A stretch of 64,000 nt of DNA from AP-15 sp963703745 (GCA_963703745.1 CAVPFL010000007.1:248001-312000), one strand, 5' to 3'. Shown: positions 9,446-19,073, counted from the stretch's first letter. The notes: generated from the letters alone by a model not told the origin. Numbers and translations are program-made.

Positions 9446-10147
9446 TCAGCGATGTTCGGTGCTATAGGTCCCGGCCTTCGCTTGGCCTTCGCTCGGATGA
9501 CAAGCAAATGCTTCGGTCGGAGCGGTCTGGCATTCGAGGCCCCGCATAAAGGTGGCAACGGCTGCTTCCACGGCGGCGCTGATTCCGTGCCGGTCGGCCT
9601 TCGCTTCGAGGCGCAGCAGGTGGCGAATGTGTATGTCGCTGCGCACCAGCGAGACGAATTGCTCGGCGGCAAGCCGGGTATCGCCCAGGGCCAAGGTGCC
9701 TGTTGCGATCGCGCTCTTCAGGTAGGCCTCAATCTGGAGACGCTGGCGTTCCGGTCCGGCGCTCCAGAACACCTCGCCGAGCCCGGGGAATCGGGTGACT
9801 TCGCCCAAGATGATCCGGTACAAGGCGATCCCGTCGGGAGACAGTAGCAGATCGAGAAAGCGGCGGCCCAACACCGTCAGCGAAGCGCGAACGTCGCGGG
9901 GGTCGAGCTCGCCTTCCGAGAACTGCGCGAAATAGCGCTCGCACTCGCGTTCGATCACCGCGCCAAAGAGTTCTTCCTTGCCGGCGAAGTGGGCGTAGAC
10001 GGTCGCTTTCGACACCCCGGCCTCGCGCGCGATAGTGTCCATGCTGACCGCCCCAAAACCGCCAGCCAGAAATGCCCGCTTTGCCCCGGCGAGAATGCTT
10101 GCGGCCTTGCTGTTCAGCGGCGCTTCTTTGCGGAGGGTATTTTCCAT
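9446..10147 (-). CDS. TetR/AcrR family regulator of the adjacent emrAB operon
   Basis: This 233-residue protein has an N-terminal TetR helix-turn-helix (about residues 20-66): AFLAGGFGAVSMDTIARE, AGVSKATVYAHFAGKEELF. The C-terminal ligand domain contains the long-helix pattern of the AefR-like TetR_C group. It is divergent from emrA with about 130 bases between the starts, and a near-perfect palindrome lies in that gap. By analogy with other divergent TetR/efflux loci it should repress both itself and the pump until an efflux substrate binds. Confidence 0.9.
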   Translation of the reverse strand: MENTLRKEAPLNSKAASILAGAKRAFLAGGFGAVSMDTIAREAGVSKATVYAHFAGKEELFGAVIERECERYFAQFSEGELDPRDVRASLTVLGRRFLDLLLSPDGIALYRIILGEVTRFPGLGEVFWSAGPERQRLQIEAYLKSAIATGTLALGDTRLAAEQFVSLVRSDIHIRHLLRLEAKADRHGISAAVEAAVATFMRGLECQTAPTEAFACHPSEGQAKAGTYSTEHR

Positions 10148-10198
10148 TGCGCCCTTTAGTCACCGGCCCGCTCCGCTCCTCAGCGGACGAGGACGGAC

Positions 10199-10227
10199 TT
10201 GACAGCTTTTAGTGGAGCTTCCATCTT
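10199..10227 (+). promoter_or_regulatory. candidate emrAB promoter
   Basis: A consensus -35 TTGACA at 10199-10204 is followed after 17 bases by a poor -10 CATCTT at 10222-10227. Transcription would start near 10234, immediately before the operator palindrome, so a bound TetR dimer would block early elongation or promoter clearance. The -10 box matches only weakly. Confidence 0.35.
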
Positions 10228-10239
10228 GGCGCAAGGGTG

Positions 10240-10256
10240 AACTGAACGGTTTAGTT
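10240..10256. promoter_or_regulatory. TetR operator palindrome
   Basis: AACTGAACGGTTTAGTT is a 17-bp near-perfect palindrome: the arms AACTGAAC and AACTAAAC (reverse complement) differ at one position around a single central base. It lies between the divergent tetR and emrA genes, 23 bases before the emrA start. Size, symmetry and placement fit an operator for a TetR-family dimer. Confidence 0.7.
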
Positions 10257-10278
10257 TACCCCTACCGGGTGGAAACGC

Positions 10279-11367
10279 TTGCGCAAGGTGCTGTTCATAA
10301 TCCTGCCCGTCGTGGTGCTCGTTGTGGGCGTGAGCGGCGGTTGGTACTGGTGGAATGTCCTGCGATTTCTGCAGTCGACAGACGATGCCTATGTCCAAAG
10401 CGACATCTCGTTGATCAGCCCGAAAGTCGAGGGTTACCTCAAGGAGGTGCGGGTCGCCGACAATCAGGAGGTCGCCGAGGGCGACGTGCTGTTTGTCATC
10501 GACGATCGCGACTTCGCTGCCAAGGTCGCTCAGGCTGAGGCGGCAGTCACGACCGAGGAAGCGATGGTCGTGACCTATGGGAGCCGGCTCGACTTGCAGC
10601 GGGCGATGATCGAGGAGGCGCAGGCGACGCTGGCCTCCGCCGAGGCCGATCTGTCCCGGGCGCAGCGGGACTACACGCGCTACAGCGCGCTGATGTCGAC
10701 CGATTTCGCCAGCCGCCAGCGTTTCGAGCAGGCCGAAGCCGATTCCCGCAAGGCCGACGCGGCAGTTGCCAGGAGCCGGGCCGGGCTAGCCGCCGCGCAG
10801 AATCAGCTCGCCGTGCTCCGCTCGCAGCGCCACGAGGAAGAGAGCAGGCGGGAGCAAGCCCGCGCCACTCTGCAGCTCGCCCGCAACGATCTTGACAACA
10901 CGGTGATCCGTGCGCCGATTTCTGGGGTGGCCGGCAATCGTGCAGGCCAGGTCGGCCAGTACGTCAAAGCCGGAACGCAACTGTTATCGCTGGTGCCCTT
11001 GTCGCGCGTTTACGTCACGGCGAACTTCAAGGAAACCCAGCTGACCCATATGCGGCCAGGGCAGGTCGCGGAGGTCTCGGTCGACGCCTATCCGGATCGG
11101 ACCCTCGAAGGCCGCATCGAGAGCTTTGCGCCGGCGAGCGGCGCCCAGTTCAGCCTGTTGCCGCCGGACAACGCGACCGGCAATTTCACCAAGATCGTTC
11201 AGCGCGTCCCGGTGCGCATCGCGCTCCCGGCGAGCGGCACGCTCGCGGGGCTGCTGCGCCCTGGTCTCTCGGTCACCGTGACGATCGATACCAAGGGTGC
11301 GGCGGAGGGAGACGGGCTCGTCGGCGCGGCTCAGGCCAAGTCGCCGAACGCGGCCGCAATGCAATGA
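10279..11367 (+). CDS. emrA: EmrA/HlyD-type membrane fusion protein
   Basis: This 362-residue periplasmic adaptor of an MFS tripartite pump has an N-terminal anchor VLFIILPVVVLVVGVSGGW, the motif STDDAYVQSDISLISPKV, which opens the lipoyl half, a long coiled coil (about 80-200), the second lipoyl half TVIRAPISGVAGNRAGQVGQYV and a beta-barrel region YVTANFKETQL. The frame is closed by a TAG at 10252-10254 and the only plausible start is TTG at 10279. It overlaps emrB by 4 bases. It would connect the inner-membrane pump to an outer-membrane channel encoded elsewhere. Confidence 0.9.
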   Translation: MRKVLFIILPVVVLVVGVSGGWYWWNVLRFLQSTDDAYVQSDISLISPKVEGYLKEVRVADNQEVAEGDVLFVIDDRDFAAKVAQAEAAVTTEEAMVVTYGSRLDLQRAMIEEAQATLASAEADLSRAQRDYTRYSALMSTDFASRQRFEQAEADSRKADAAVARSRAGLAAAQNQLAVLRSQRHEEESRREQARATLQLARNDLDNTVIRAPISGVAGNRAGQVGQYVKAGTQLLSLVPLSRVYVTANFKETQLTHMRPGQVAEVSVDAYPDRTLEGRIESFAPASGAQFSLLPPDNATGNFTKIVQRVPVRIALPASGTLAGLLRPGLSVTVTIDTKGAAEGDGLVGAAQAKSPNAAAMQ

Positions 11368-13022
11368 CCTGGACATTGACCGCGCCTCTGCGACGGGCGC
11401 GAATTGCGCGGCGCGCTGTAGTCACCGCGCCCCCTAAACCGGCAGTCCTCCCGGCGTCGACCCCGAGCGCCGCCGCAGCACAAGCCCCGCTGCCGAGCCT
11501 GCGCGACTGGCTTGGCGTGCTGGCGATGGTCGTCGGCTTGTTTATGGCGATCATGGATGTCCAGATCGTGACCAGCTCGCTGACTCAGATCCAAGGCGGG
11601 CTGTCGGCAAGCTCCGATGAGATCAGCTGGGTGCAGACCTCTTATCTGATCGCCGACGTCGTTATGGTGCCGTTGTCCGGGACGCTGTCGAGGCTGTTGT
11701 CGACCCGCATTTTATTCGTTACCGCCGCCCTCGGCTTCACAGGGGCGAGCGCGTTGTGCGCCACCGCGACGAGCCTCGGCCAAATGATCGTCTATCGGGC
11801 AATGCAGGGGTTCAGCGGCGGCGCGATGATGCCCTTGGTCTTTCCGGTCATTTATACCAAGTTCCGCATGCCGCAGCTGGCGACAGTCATGGTGTTGATC
11901 TCGCTGATCCTGAACCTGTCGTCGACCCTGGGCCCGACGATCGGCGGCTTCTTGACCGATACCTGGTCCTGGCACTGGCTGTTCCTGGTCAACCTCGCGC
12001 CCGGCATCCTAGTCGCCGTCACCGTGTGGTTCTTGATCGATATAGACAGGCCCGAGTTGTCGCTGCTGCGCCATTTCGATCTGACCGGGTTGGTGCTGAT
12101 GGCACTGTTTCTCGGCTGCCTCCAATACGCGCTCCAGGAAGGCCCACGCTGGGATTGGCTGTCGGATGACACGATCCTCGTCGCCGTTATCGTGTCGAGC
12201 GTCGCCTCGGCTTTTTTCTTCTGGCGCGTGCTGACCTATCACCAGCCGATCGTCGATCTCCGCGTCTTTACTAATCGAAATTTCGCGCTCGGCTCGTTCT
12301 ACACGTTCGTGGTCGGCACCGGCATGTACGGTATGACCTATCTGATCCCGCTTTTCCTGGCGCAGGTCCGGGGGTTCAGCAGCCTGCAGATCGGTCTGAC
12401 GGTTGTCGTCACCGGGCTCGCACAACTGGCGATGTCGCCGATCTCTCCCCTGCTGGCGCGCAAAATGGACCTCAGGCTGATGCTGAGCATCGGCATCGGG
12501 CTTTTTGCGGTGGCAATGTACCTGACCGCGGGCCTCACCAATCAGGCAGGCTTTGTCGAGCTGTTGGTGCCACAGGTTTTGCGCGGAATGGCACTGATGA
12601 TGTGTTATATCCCAGCAAATATTATCGCGCTCAGCGGCGTGCCGCAGGACAAACTGAAAAATGCCGCGGGGCTCTACAATCTGACGCGCGATCTCGGCGG
12701 CGCCATCGTACTGGCGACGATCGGCACGGTGATGAACAACCGGCTGCATTTCCACTGGAACCGGCTGATCGAGGACATCAACCCGGCACGCCCCGCCGTG
12801 CAGCATTACCTCGACATGCAGACGAACCATCTCGATCCGCTCGTCCGCGGCGACACCGGCCGCGCGGCGGTCAAGTTGCTGGCCAATCTGGTGCAACGCG
12901 AGGCGTTGGTGCTGACCTACAACGACGCGATCATGCTGGTCGGCGGGCTCTTCGTCGCCGCCCTCTTTATGATGCCGCTCGTTCGCCGCCCACGCACGAC
13001 CCCGATGTCACCGGGGCATTGA
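11364..13022 (+). CDS. emrB: DHA2 family MFS drug efflux transporter (EmrB type)
   Basis: This 552-residue, 14-helix drug:H+ antiporter begins with a variable cytoplasmic Pro/Ala-rich tail, then GVLAMVVGLFMAIMDVQIVTSSL, the first helix with the family's D-x-x-I-V motif. WVQTSYLIADVVMVPLSGTLS and the motif-C region SSTLGPTIGGFLTDTWSWHWLF follow. Its ATG overlaps the emrA stop (ATGA), so the two are coupled. With EmrA it exports hydrophobic toxic compounds under control of the divergent TetR gene. Confidence 0.92.
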   Translation: MTWTLTAPLRRARIARRAVVTAPPKPAVLPASTPSAAAAQAPLPSLRDWLGVLAMVVGLFMAIMDVQIVTSSLTQIQGGLSASSDEISWVQTSYLIADVVMVPLSGTLSRLLSTRILFVTAALGFTGASALCATATSLGQMIVYRAMQGFSGGAMMPLVFPVIYTKFRMPQLATVMVLISLILNLSSTLGPTIGGFLTDTWSWHWLFLVNLAPGILVAVTVWFLIDIDRPELSLLRHFDLTGLVLMALFLGCLQYALQEGPRWDWLSDDTILVAVIVSSVASAFFFWRVLTYHQPIVDLRVFTNRNFALGSFYTFVVGTGMYGMTYLIPLFLAQVRGFSSLQIGLTVVVTGLAQLAMSPISPLLARKMDLRLMLSIGIGLFAVAMYLTAGLTNQAGFVELLVPQVLRGMALMMCYIPANIIALSGVPQDKLKNAAGLYNLTRDLGGAIVLATIGTVMNNRLHFHWNRLIEDINPARPAVQHYLDMQTNHLDPLVRGDTGRAAVKLLANLVQREALVLTYNDAIMLVGGLFVAALFMMPLVRRPRTTPMSPGH

Positions 13023-13102
13023 TGTCCATGTGCTATGGCCAACGCCGGAGATCTGGCAAGCGGTTTCCAGTGGCGCACCGATCGACCGTGCCCGACGCGC
13101 GG

Positions 13103-13298
13103 TCAGGCCACGAGCGCCGGATGCGCGCGGTGCCAGTCGGTCGTTCTCTGAAGCGCGTAGCCGGCGCGGACCAACTTCACCTCCCCGAGATGAGGAGCGG
13201 CAAACTGGAACGCGACCGGCATTCGGGCATCCGTTAAGCCCGGGCGGCAGCGTGATGGTAGGGCTGCCGCCGCTGATGGCATTCAGCCTCCTCGGCAT
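13103..13298 (-). pseudogene. 3' remnant of an amidase-signature family gene
   Basis: Read leftward, the sequence encodes LNAISGGSPTITLPPGL and then, after a shift of one frame in the CCGCCCGGG run, TDARMPVAFQFAAPHLGE and a tail ending HRAHPALVA before a TGA at 13103-13105. Together these match the C-terminal part of amidase-signature enzymes (the lPaG...GlPvglQ...G pattern). The catalytic Ser-cisSer-Lys region is missing, so only about 65 codons of debris remain between emrB and the low-GC insert. Confidence 0.6.
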
Positions 13299-13758
13299 CC
13301 TCGGTGAGCGTCGCCACCACCCATATATTTCAGCCCGCGTTCGCCGTATGACGTGGCGATTTTGAACCCATTGGGACCGGTTTTGTCGTAAGATTCAAAG
13401 TCTTATTGCGACCTAACCGTAGCGGCCATGGCGGATCCGTCTCGGCGGACCCACAGCAACAAGTTCCGACACCATGAGGCGGCCACCGATCGTTTCGGAA
13501 GGCCAGCAGAACACCGCTGCGACCCACAGCAGCGGACGATCGCGCGTACAAATCGCAAATCTCGCCAATATCGCCGTATACGTGGTCACACGTATTGTCC
13601 TAGTGCCGCTATCGGGCAAGCATCTGAGCCGCATCGTGTGTTGCTGTAACGAGGAGGAGCGCAAAATGGTTAAACCACACTAGATCGTCGCATTACGGCA
13701 ATAAAAAATGAGTATACCTTGAACCCCGCCCTTAACCAATCGCTCACAGGAGGAAGAC
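13299..13758. other. 460-base stretch without a recognised gene
   Basis: No gene is supported here. One item stands out: GAGGAGGAGCGCAAA followed by ATG at 13665 and a five-codon frame MVKPH ending at the TAG at 13680-13682, upstream of the small gene at 13759. It could be a leader peptide or chance. Base composition begins to fall toward the low-GC insert. Confidence 0.4.
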
Positions 13759-13929
13759 ATGGCAGAGGAATCTGGAACGACCAGGAGGCCAAGGCTGTCA
13801 GATCTAATTATCGACCGCGACCTGACAGACGAGGAAATTGTGCAGATTCGGCAGAAGGTCGACACCCTAGTCGCGCGGTTCGATCCAACCAAAGATGCGC
13901 ATCACCACGATTCGGTAAAGCTCGTCTGA
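13759..13929 (+). CDS. 56-residue acidic small protein
   Basis: The frame MAEESGTTRRPRLSDLIIDR... ends HHHDSVKLV with TGA at 13927. It is preceded by a near-perfect ribosome binding site (ACAGGAGGAAGAC, ATG). The mid-region DLTDEEIVQIRQKVDTLVARF is predicted helical and charged. I do not recognise the family. The strong binding site and its position ahead of the 536-residue insert gene suggest a real small gene belonging to the same insert. Confidence 0.6.
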   Translation: MAEESGTTRRPRLSDLIIDRDLTDEEIVQIRQKVDTLVARFDPTKDAHHHDSVKLV

Positions 13930-14125
13930 TTTGATCACCGCGTGGCTCGCTCTCGCTTCAAGCTGGTTCAGTCTCTCGGTCGCATGCGGCCGGGACACTG
14001 AACTGGTTGTGGAACGATTTGGCGGAAGGTAGGATTGGACGAGGGACCTAGTCTCCGTCTACTTTCCTACTTTCCTTACGCAGCAGTCATCCCTTTAACT
14101 AGATTGGAGCCCAAGGTGCCAATTC

Positions 14126-15736
14126 ATGACGCAGATTGCCATGCATCCCCATCTTCAGAGGGTCGATGAAGCTCTCGCTCGACAGCGGCCTTTTGGAGAT
14201 AGCGAGTACATCGCTACCCGCCTACGCGCCGTATATGAACGGAGGCTGATCAAATTATCGGATGATATTCCAGTTGCTGGGGACATTGTCGACTCATTAG
14301 CGACAAAGGACCCTATATATGCTAGACGCGTACTTGCAGACACAACGGTACGCGCGGTCATTGAACACCTCCGCCGAGCAGTCGTCACGGGGCCATCGGG
14401 TGAATACAAGTTAATGCCGATTGACCTCTGCCACGAGGTCCTTAAGGCGTTGCTTGACCACCTTAAGATTGGGCTTGGGCAAGGCCCGCTGAACCTTAGC
14501 TCGGGGCCTCGAGTTGGGCCGATGCCCTATCACCCGTGGATCTGGATGGACGATCGACCGGCAGGTGATCCATTCGCCAAGGTCTATCGATGGCTTGTCG
14601 AGTACCACTACCGCGGAGGGATGCCTCGTCCTGCAAGCGCCGCAGAAGTGAGCGCGCTACAGCGAGGTGCGCAGTTGCTGGAAGAGTTGCTGCCGAGATC
14701 CGCCCCGGATGTCATGGGCCATACCCAGGTAGTGGCCGTGATTCCAGCCTCCGGGGTCTGGAAGAAAATGCAGTCAAGTTCTCAGTATCTTATCGGTGGC
14801 AACATCTTTCTGAGCGAATTAGTCTTTGATCATCCATGGCTGGTGTCTGAACTCTTGTATCACGAGTTGCTCCACCAGAAGCTCTATGACCTTCGTCATG
14901 GTCACACTGTACTGAAAGAAGACGCGGTTCTTGATCCTATCACCTTAGCGAAATCGGAAGTGTTAATTCAGTCTCCTTGGAACTACACGGATGATAACCA
15001 ATGGGATACTCACCGAGTTCTCGCTGCCTTCCATGTTTACGTACACGTCTCTTTGCTGTCTCTGCGCTCTGAAGAGGCGGCTTCAGATCTTGAGCCGATC
15101 GTTCGTCCGAGGACCAGGCAGGAAACGCCTGCTCGCGCCGCGCTAGATCGAGCTCGTTACTTAGGGGAGAAACTCGCAGAACCCCCGTGCTCGGATGAAC
15201 TGGATGCTGCTGGAGCGAAGTTGGTAGAGTGGCTTACTGCGGTTCTGGACTTCCTGGACGAGGATCCACCTCCTTGCGGCGCCGTATTACACCTCCTGTT
15301 GAATCGGTATGAACGGGAAGCGCAGAGGGTGCTGCGGAGGGACACCCTGGGCGAGACCTCCTACCTCGCGGCTTTATTGGCTAAAGACGAGCCCCGAATC
15401 GTACTCGATCTTTTATCTAAACTGCAATGTGATTCGACGTCCAGACGGCTGCGTAAGGCGCTCGGCCAATTGAGGACAGACGATCCTCATCAGTTTTTTG
15501 CTGACGTCCGGAGGTGTATCGTGGACTCTCTCAGAGAGTGTGGGAATCGATGCAACCTTCCGTGTACCGACGCGGTCGATGCCGACTCTGTGGTAGCACG
15601 TATGATTGAACGCTCAAGCCGGCTGCTTGCGCTCGGTCAGGAACTGGAGTCCCTGCCTGGGCCTAAATTGTCCGACGCGTTGCTGGGCGCGACGATGGGG
15701 AATGGGCGCCGTAGCAATTCAGATGGCGAGTCATAA
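14126..15736 (+). CDS. hypothetical protein with HELLH zinc-protease-like motif
   Basis: This 536-residue protein has no signal peptide or membrane segment. Around residues 240-262 it reads WLVSELLYHELLHQKLYDLRHGH (quoted in part), where HELLH at about 246-250 fits the HExxH zinc-binding motif of gluzincin/SprT-like metallopeptidases, with further His residues downstream as possible ligands. The rest is helical and unrecognised. Base composition and codon choice are clearly more AT-rich than the neighbours, and gene debris borders it on both sides, so it was probably acquired by transfer. A protease role is an inference from the motif alone. Confidence 0.7.
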   Translation: MTQIAMHPHLQRVDEALARQRPFGDSEYIATRLRAVYERRLIKLSDDIPVAGDIVDSLATKDPIYARRVLADTTVRAVIEHLRRAVVTGPSGEYKLMPIDLCHEVLKALLDHLKIGLGQGPLNLSSGPRVGPMPYHPWIWMDDRPAGDPFAKVYRWLVEYHYRGGMPRPASAAEVSALQRGAQLLEELLPRSAPDVMGHTQVVAVIPASGVWKKMQSSSQYLIGGNIFLSELVFDHPWLVSELLYHELLHQKLYDLRHGHTVLKEDAVLDPITLAKSEVLIQSPWNYTDDNQWDTHRVLAAFHVYVHVSLLSLRSEEAASDLEPIVRPRTRQETPARAALDRARYLGEKLAEPPCSDELDAAGAKLVEWLTAVLDFLDEDPPPCGAVLHLLLNRYEREAQRVLRRDTLGETSYLAALLAKDEPRIVLDLLSKLQCDSTSRRLRKALGQLRTDDPHQFFADVRRCIVDSLRECGNRCNLPCTDAVDADSVVARMIERSSRLLALGQELESLPGPKLSDALLGATMGNGRRSNSDGES

Positions 15737-15739
15737 ATA

Positions 15740-15827
15740 CGATTTGACGAATGTCGCAGTCGGGCATGCTCCACGATGTCGTCGTCGTAGACCTACCCGC
15801 CCGCGCGTCGAAGACGCCCTTCGTCAT
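15740..15827 (-). pseudogene. possible 5' remnant of an HNH/restriction-endonuclease-like gene
   Basis: Leftward from the ATG at 15825-15827 the sequence reads MTKGVFDARAG and, after a frame change, VYDDDIVEHARLRH. This recalls the N-terminus of putative HNH-type restriction endonucleases, which often begin with a GVFxxxPGxxYDDD pattern. It is cut off at the right border of the low-GC insert. The match is short and from memory. Confidence 0.25.
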
Positions 15828-15906
15828 TCAGCGTTCCCTATGACCCGCAATCGATCCGCAGGGCCTCCCCTCGACCCTGCGCGTTGATCATCCGGTCGAT
15901 ATCGTT

Positions 15907-17506
15907 TCAGGCAGCCGGCCGGGCGGGGTTACCCGCGGCAATCCAGTCGACGACACGTTCGCCTATCATGATCACCGTAGCGTGGGCACCGCCTGACCTG
16001 GGAATGCGCGGCATCACCGACGCGTCAGCCACCCACAAATCCTTGGACGCCCTTCACTCTGCAATATTGGTCAACGACCGCCATCGGATCTGCATCCGGT
16101 CCCATCTTACAGGTCCCGGACACGTGCCTGGCTGTCCCGACGGTTTGGCGTATCCAGAGGTCCAACGCGTCGTCGGCGGCGAGAATGTCGTCCGTGGGGT
16201 GGATCCGGTGATCGGCCACATCTTTATAGGCGTCGGATCCCAGTAGCCGCACCGCCAATCGCAGGCCTTCCCGCACCCGTCGAATGTCGTTTGGATGCTG
16301 GAGATAACAATAGTTGAAGGACGGCTGGACATTGGGATCGGCCGAGGCCAGCCTGACGTATCCCGAGCCGTCGGGCAAGCCAAGCGTGCAGGAGATCCGT
16401 GCTGCCCGCTCAGGCGGAACATCACCACTCAAATATTTGGTGCGTACGCCGGCGACGTGCTCCTGCCGTTCGTCGACGACAGTGCTGGACCTCAGGACCA
16501 TATCGTTGACAGCGCTCGACCCTTGGGCCGTGTAGTGCAAAGCAAAGTGCACCGCATCACGATCAGTAGCGAGCGAGATGCCGTCTTTGACCTTGAACGT
16601 CATTTGGGCGCTAAGGTGGTTCATCAGGTGCTGGCCGACGCCGGGAAGATGGTAAACCGTCGGTATCCCAAACTCCCGCAGGTGGTCCGCGGGGCCGATC
16701 CCCGAAAGCATCAGCAGGTGGGGTGATCGGATCGCCCCTGCGCTCAGAACGACCCGCTCGGCATCAATGCGGAACACCTTCCCGCCGCTTTCGGCTTCCA
16801 CGCCGACGGCCGTGCCGTTCTCGATCACGAGCTTGCGGACAAACACCCCGCCCCGCACCGTCAGGTTCAGATGGTGACGCACCGGATTGAGATGCGCCAT
16901 CGCCGTGCTCACCCGCACGCCGTCAATGTTGTTTGACGGGGTTACACCGAGGCCGGCGGGGTGCAGGCCATTCTTGTCGTTCGTGGTGCCGAATCCCGCC
17001 ACTATACAGGCCGTATGAAACGCCTGTTGAATGGGCGGCGTCGGGCCCGTCTGACGCCGCCTGACGGGAATTGGCCCGTCGGCGCCGTGGCAATAGTTAT
17101 CCTGGATATCGAGATCGCGCTCCGATTTGCGAAAATACGGCGCGACCTTTTCATACGACCATTCGTCGTTGCCGAGCGCCGCCCAGGAGTCGAAATCCTC
17201 CGGGAAGCCGCGCTGCATGGCCTGACCGTTGATCGATGACCCGCCACCGATCACTTTGCCCTGGGCGACGTGAATTTCGCCTTGTTCCTCGGTAATCGTG
17301 CCGTGCAAGGCCCAGTTGTGTTTTGAGGCTTGGGATTCGGCAAAGCGGGTATGGCCGAACTTGATGTCTGCGGGAAGGTTATCCGGATCGGGGTAATCCG
17401 GCCCGGCTTCCAGCAGCAGCACGGAAGTCCGCCCGTTTGCCGCCAACCGGCTGGCCAACACACAGCCTGCCGCTCCGCCGCCGACGATCACAACATTATA
17501 TTTCAT
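15907..17506 (-). pseudogene. GMC family oxidoreductase, C-terminus frameshifted
   Basis: The N-terminus MKYNVVIVGGGAAGCVLASRL is the FAD Rossmann motif, followed by GKVIGGGSSINGQAMQRG and the PROSITE-type GMC segment SAGAIRSPHLLMLSGIGP. HVSGTCKMG carries the first catalytic His. The frame then stops at 16025, but the missing end is present in the next frame: DLWVADASVMPRIPRSGGAHATV...VDWIAAG, ending at 15907. One extra base in CAAGG at about 16041-16045 explains it. The lost part contains the second active-site His/Asn region, so the enzyme is dead unless this is a sequencing error. It lies 95 bases downstream of the amidohydrolase gene on the same strand. Confidence 0.85.
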
Positions 17507-17600
17507 GGGCTTTCCTTCACCACAATAGTTCACGACACGAGCTGCAGCGCGGCGTCTGCGCGAGGCAGCGCCGCCCGCAGGCCGCGCTGCGGTGCCGGGG

Positions 17601-19073
17601 TTATTGGGCGGCGGCGAGGGTCGGGGTTTGCGCCGCGGCGAGGACGGCGGCGGCCTGTTTGGCGACCCGCGTGCCCTCGAAGAATTTCGGGTTCTGCGTG
17701 CCCCACAGCCGCACCGCATTCTCGAACGTGAACGCGCGGAAGTCATTGGCGGTGATGTGGCCGTCCTCGACCAGCTCATAGGCCTCGGGCAATGGGTGAC
17801 GCATGTCGATCACATCGAAGTGCCCGATATCCGAGCTGAAGATCGCGTTGAGCTTAGCCCCGAACGGGTTGCTGCGGCCGAACGCAGTGGCGTTCATTCG
17901 GTCGTCGGCCTCGCAGCCGAAGTAATAGGGCTTGGCGTAGAGATCGACCCAGTCTTCCTTCTTGGTGATCTTGCAGGCCGAGAAATCGTCGATATTGTCG
18001 ACATTGCCGGTCAGATAAGCCTGCTCGGGGTCGGGCAGGCCGCCGCGCTCGCGCAACGCCGCGGCGATGTCGTCATAGCCGTATTTCTCGACCAGGCTCA
18101 TCAATTTGGCGCGGTCGAGCTTGTCCGGATGCATGCGATCGAGCCCCTGGCCGCTGCGCCGCTCCCAATGCTCGATCAGGTCGCCGAATAATTGTGAGGC
18201 CCAACCGACGCCGCCCTCGAGGAAGGCGAAACGCAGTCCCGGAAAGCGCCGGGTGACGCCGCCCAAGAAGATGGCCTTGGCGGTCGCATGCCCGGCGGCG
18301 GCGAAATGACCGATGTGGTTGTAGACAAAATTGGTCGGCGACAGGCGCAGACCCTGGTTGCTGGAGGCGCTGTGGAAGGTGGGTGCTATGCCCAATTCGA
18401 CGCACTTCTCCCACACCGGGTCGTAGTCGTACTCGCTGTCGAGGCCGAGCACGTCGTACCACACCGCAAAACGCGCGGTGTCGGGATCATTGGCCGTCGA
18501 TGCCGGCACCTTGCGCGGCATGTTGCTGCCGAACATGCCGACCTTCGAGCCCAATTGCCTGGTGACGAATTCGAGCTCGGCGATCGCCTCGTCCGGAGTG
18601 TGCATCGGGATGATCGCCGCCGGCGTCAGTCGATCTCCGAGGCCCTGAAAATAATCGGCCGAGACGATGTTGTAAGCGCGGACCACCGCACGCCGGGAGG
18701 CGTCGTCCTGGATCCGCGGAAAGCGCAGCCCGGCGGTCGGGTAAATAATCGCAAAGTCGAGGCCGATCTCGTCGAGCCGGTCGTAGAGCAGCTTTGGCAT
18801 CATCGCGGTGGCGCGGTCGAGCGTGTTCTCCGCCTGCCGGGCCCAGAAAGCCTGCTGAGCGCGGCGCTTTTGTCGGCGCTCGGCGACCGACATCGAGAGC
18901 AACTCGCGGGTCGTTCCCATCGCCTTCAGAAACCCGTCCGCCGCGAGATCGCCGCCGACCTTGCGCATCTTGTCGCTGAACACCGGATCGTATTCGACCC
19001 AATGGCCGTCGCCATCGACGATCGGATGGTCGATTTTCGATCGGACCTGCTCAGGGGTCATGTGCGCGCTCAT
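17601..19073 (-). CDS. amidohydrolase family protein (Amidohydro_2 type)
   Basis: This 490-residue metal-dependent hydrolase begins with MSAHMTPEQVRSKIDHPIVDGDGHWVEYDP; the DGDGHW segment is the family's first metal-binding DxH strand. Later strands include IAPTFHSASSNQG (His ligand), FAFLEGGVGWASQLFGDL and FSSDIGHFDVIDMRHPL (the Asp ligand). The family covers decarboxylases and hydrolases of aromatic-degradation intermediates, such as gamma-resorcylate- and ACMS-decarboxylase-like enzymes. The start at 19073 was chosen at the conserved N-terminus; the extension upstream is not protein-like. The GMC gene follows on the same strand. Confidence 0.85.
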   Translation of the reverse strand: MSAHMTPEQVRSKIDHPIVDGDGHWVEYDPVFSDKMRKVGGDLAADGFLKAMGTTRELLSMSVAERRQKRRAQQAFWARQAENTLDRATAMMPKLLYDRLDEIGLDFAIIYPTAGLRFPRIQDDASRRAVVRAYNIVSADYFQGLGDRLTPAAIIPMHTPDEAIAELEFVTRQLGSKVGMFGSNMPRKVPASTANDPDTARFAVWYDVLGLDSEYDYDPVWEKCVELGIAPTFHSASSNQGLRLSPTNFVYNHIGHFAAAGHATAKAIFLGGVTRRFPGLRFAFLEGGVGWASQLFGDLIEHWERRSGQGLDRMHPDKLDRAKLMSLVEKYGYDDIAAALRERGGLPDPEQAYLTGNVDNIDDFSACKITKKEDWVDLYAKPYYFGCEADDRMNATAFGRSNPFGAKLNAIFSSDIGHFDVIDMRHPLPEAYELVEDGHITANDFRAFTFENAVRLWGTQNPKFFEGTRVAKQAAAVLAAAQTPTLAAAQ

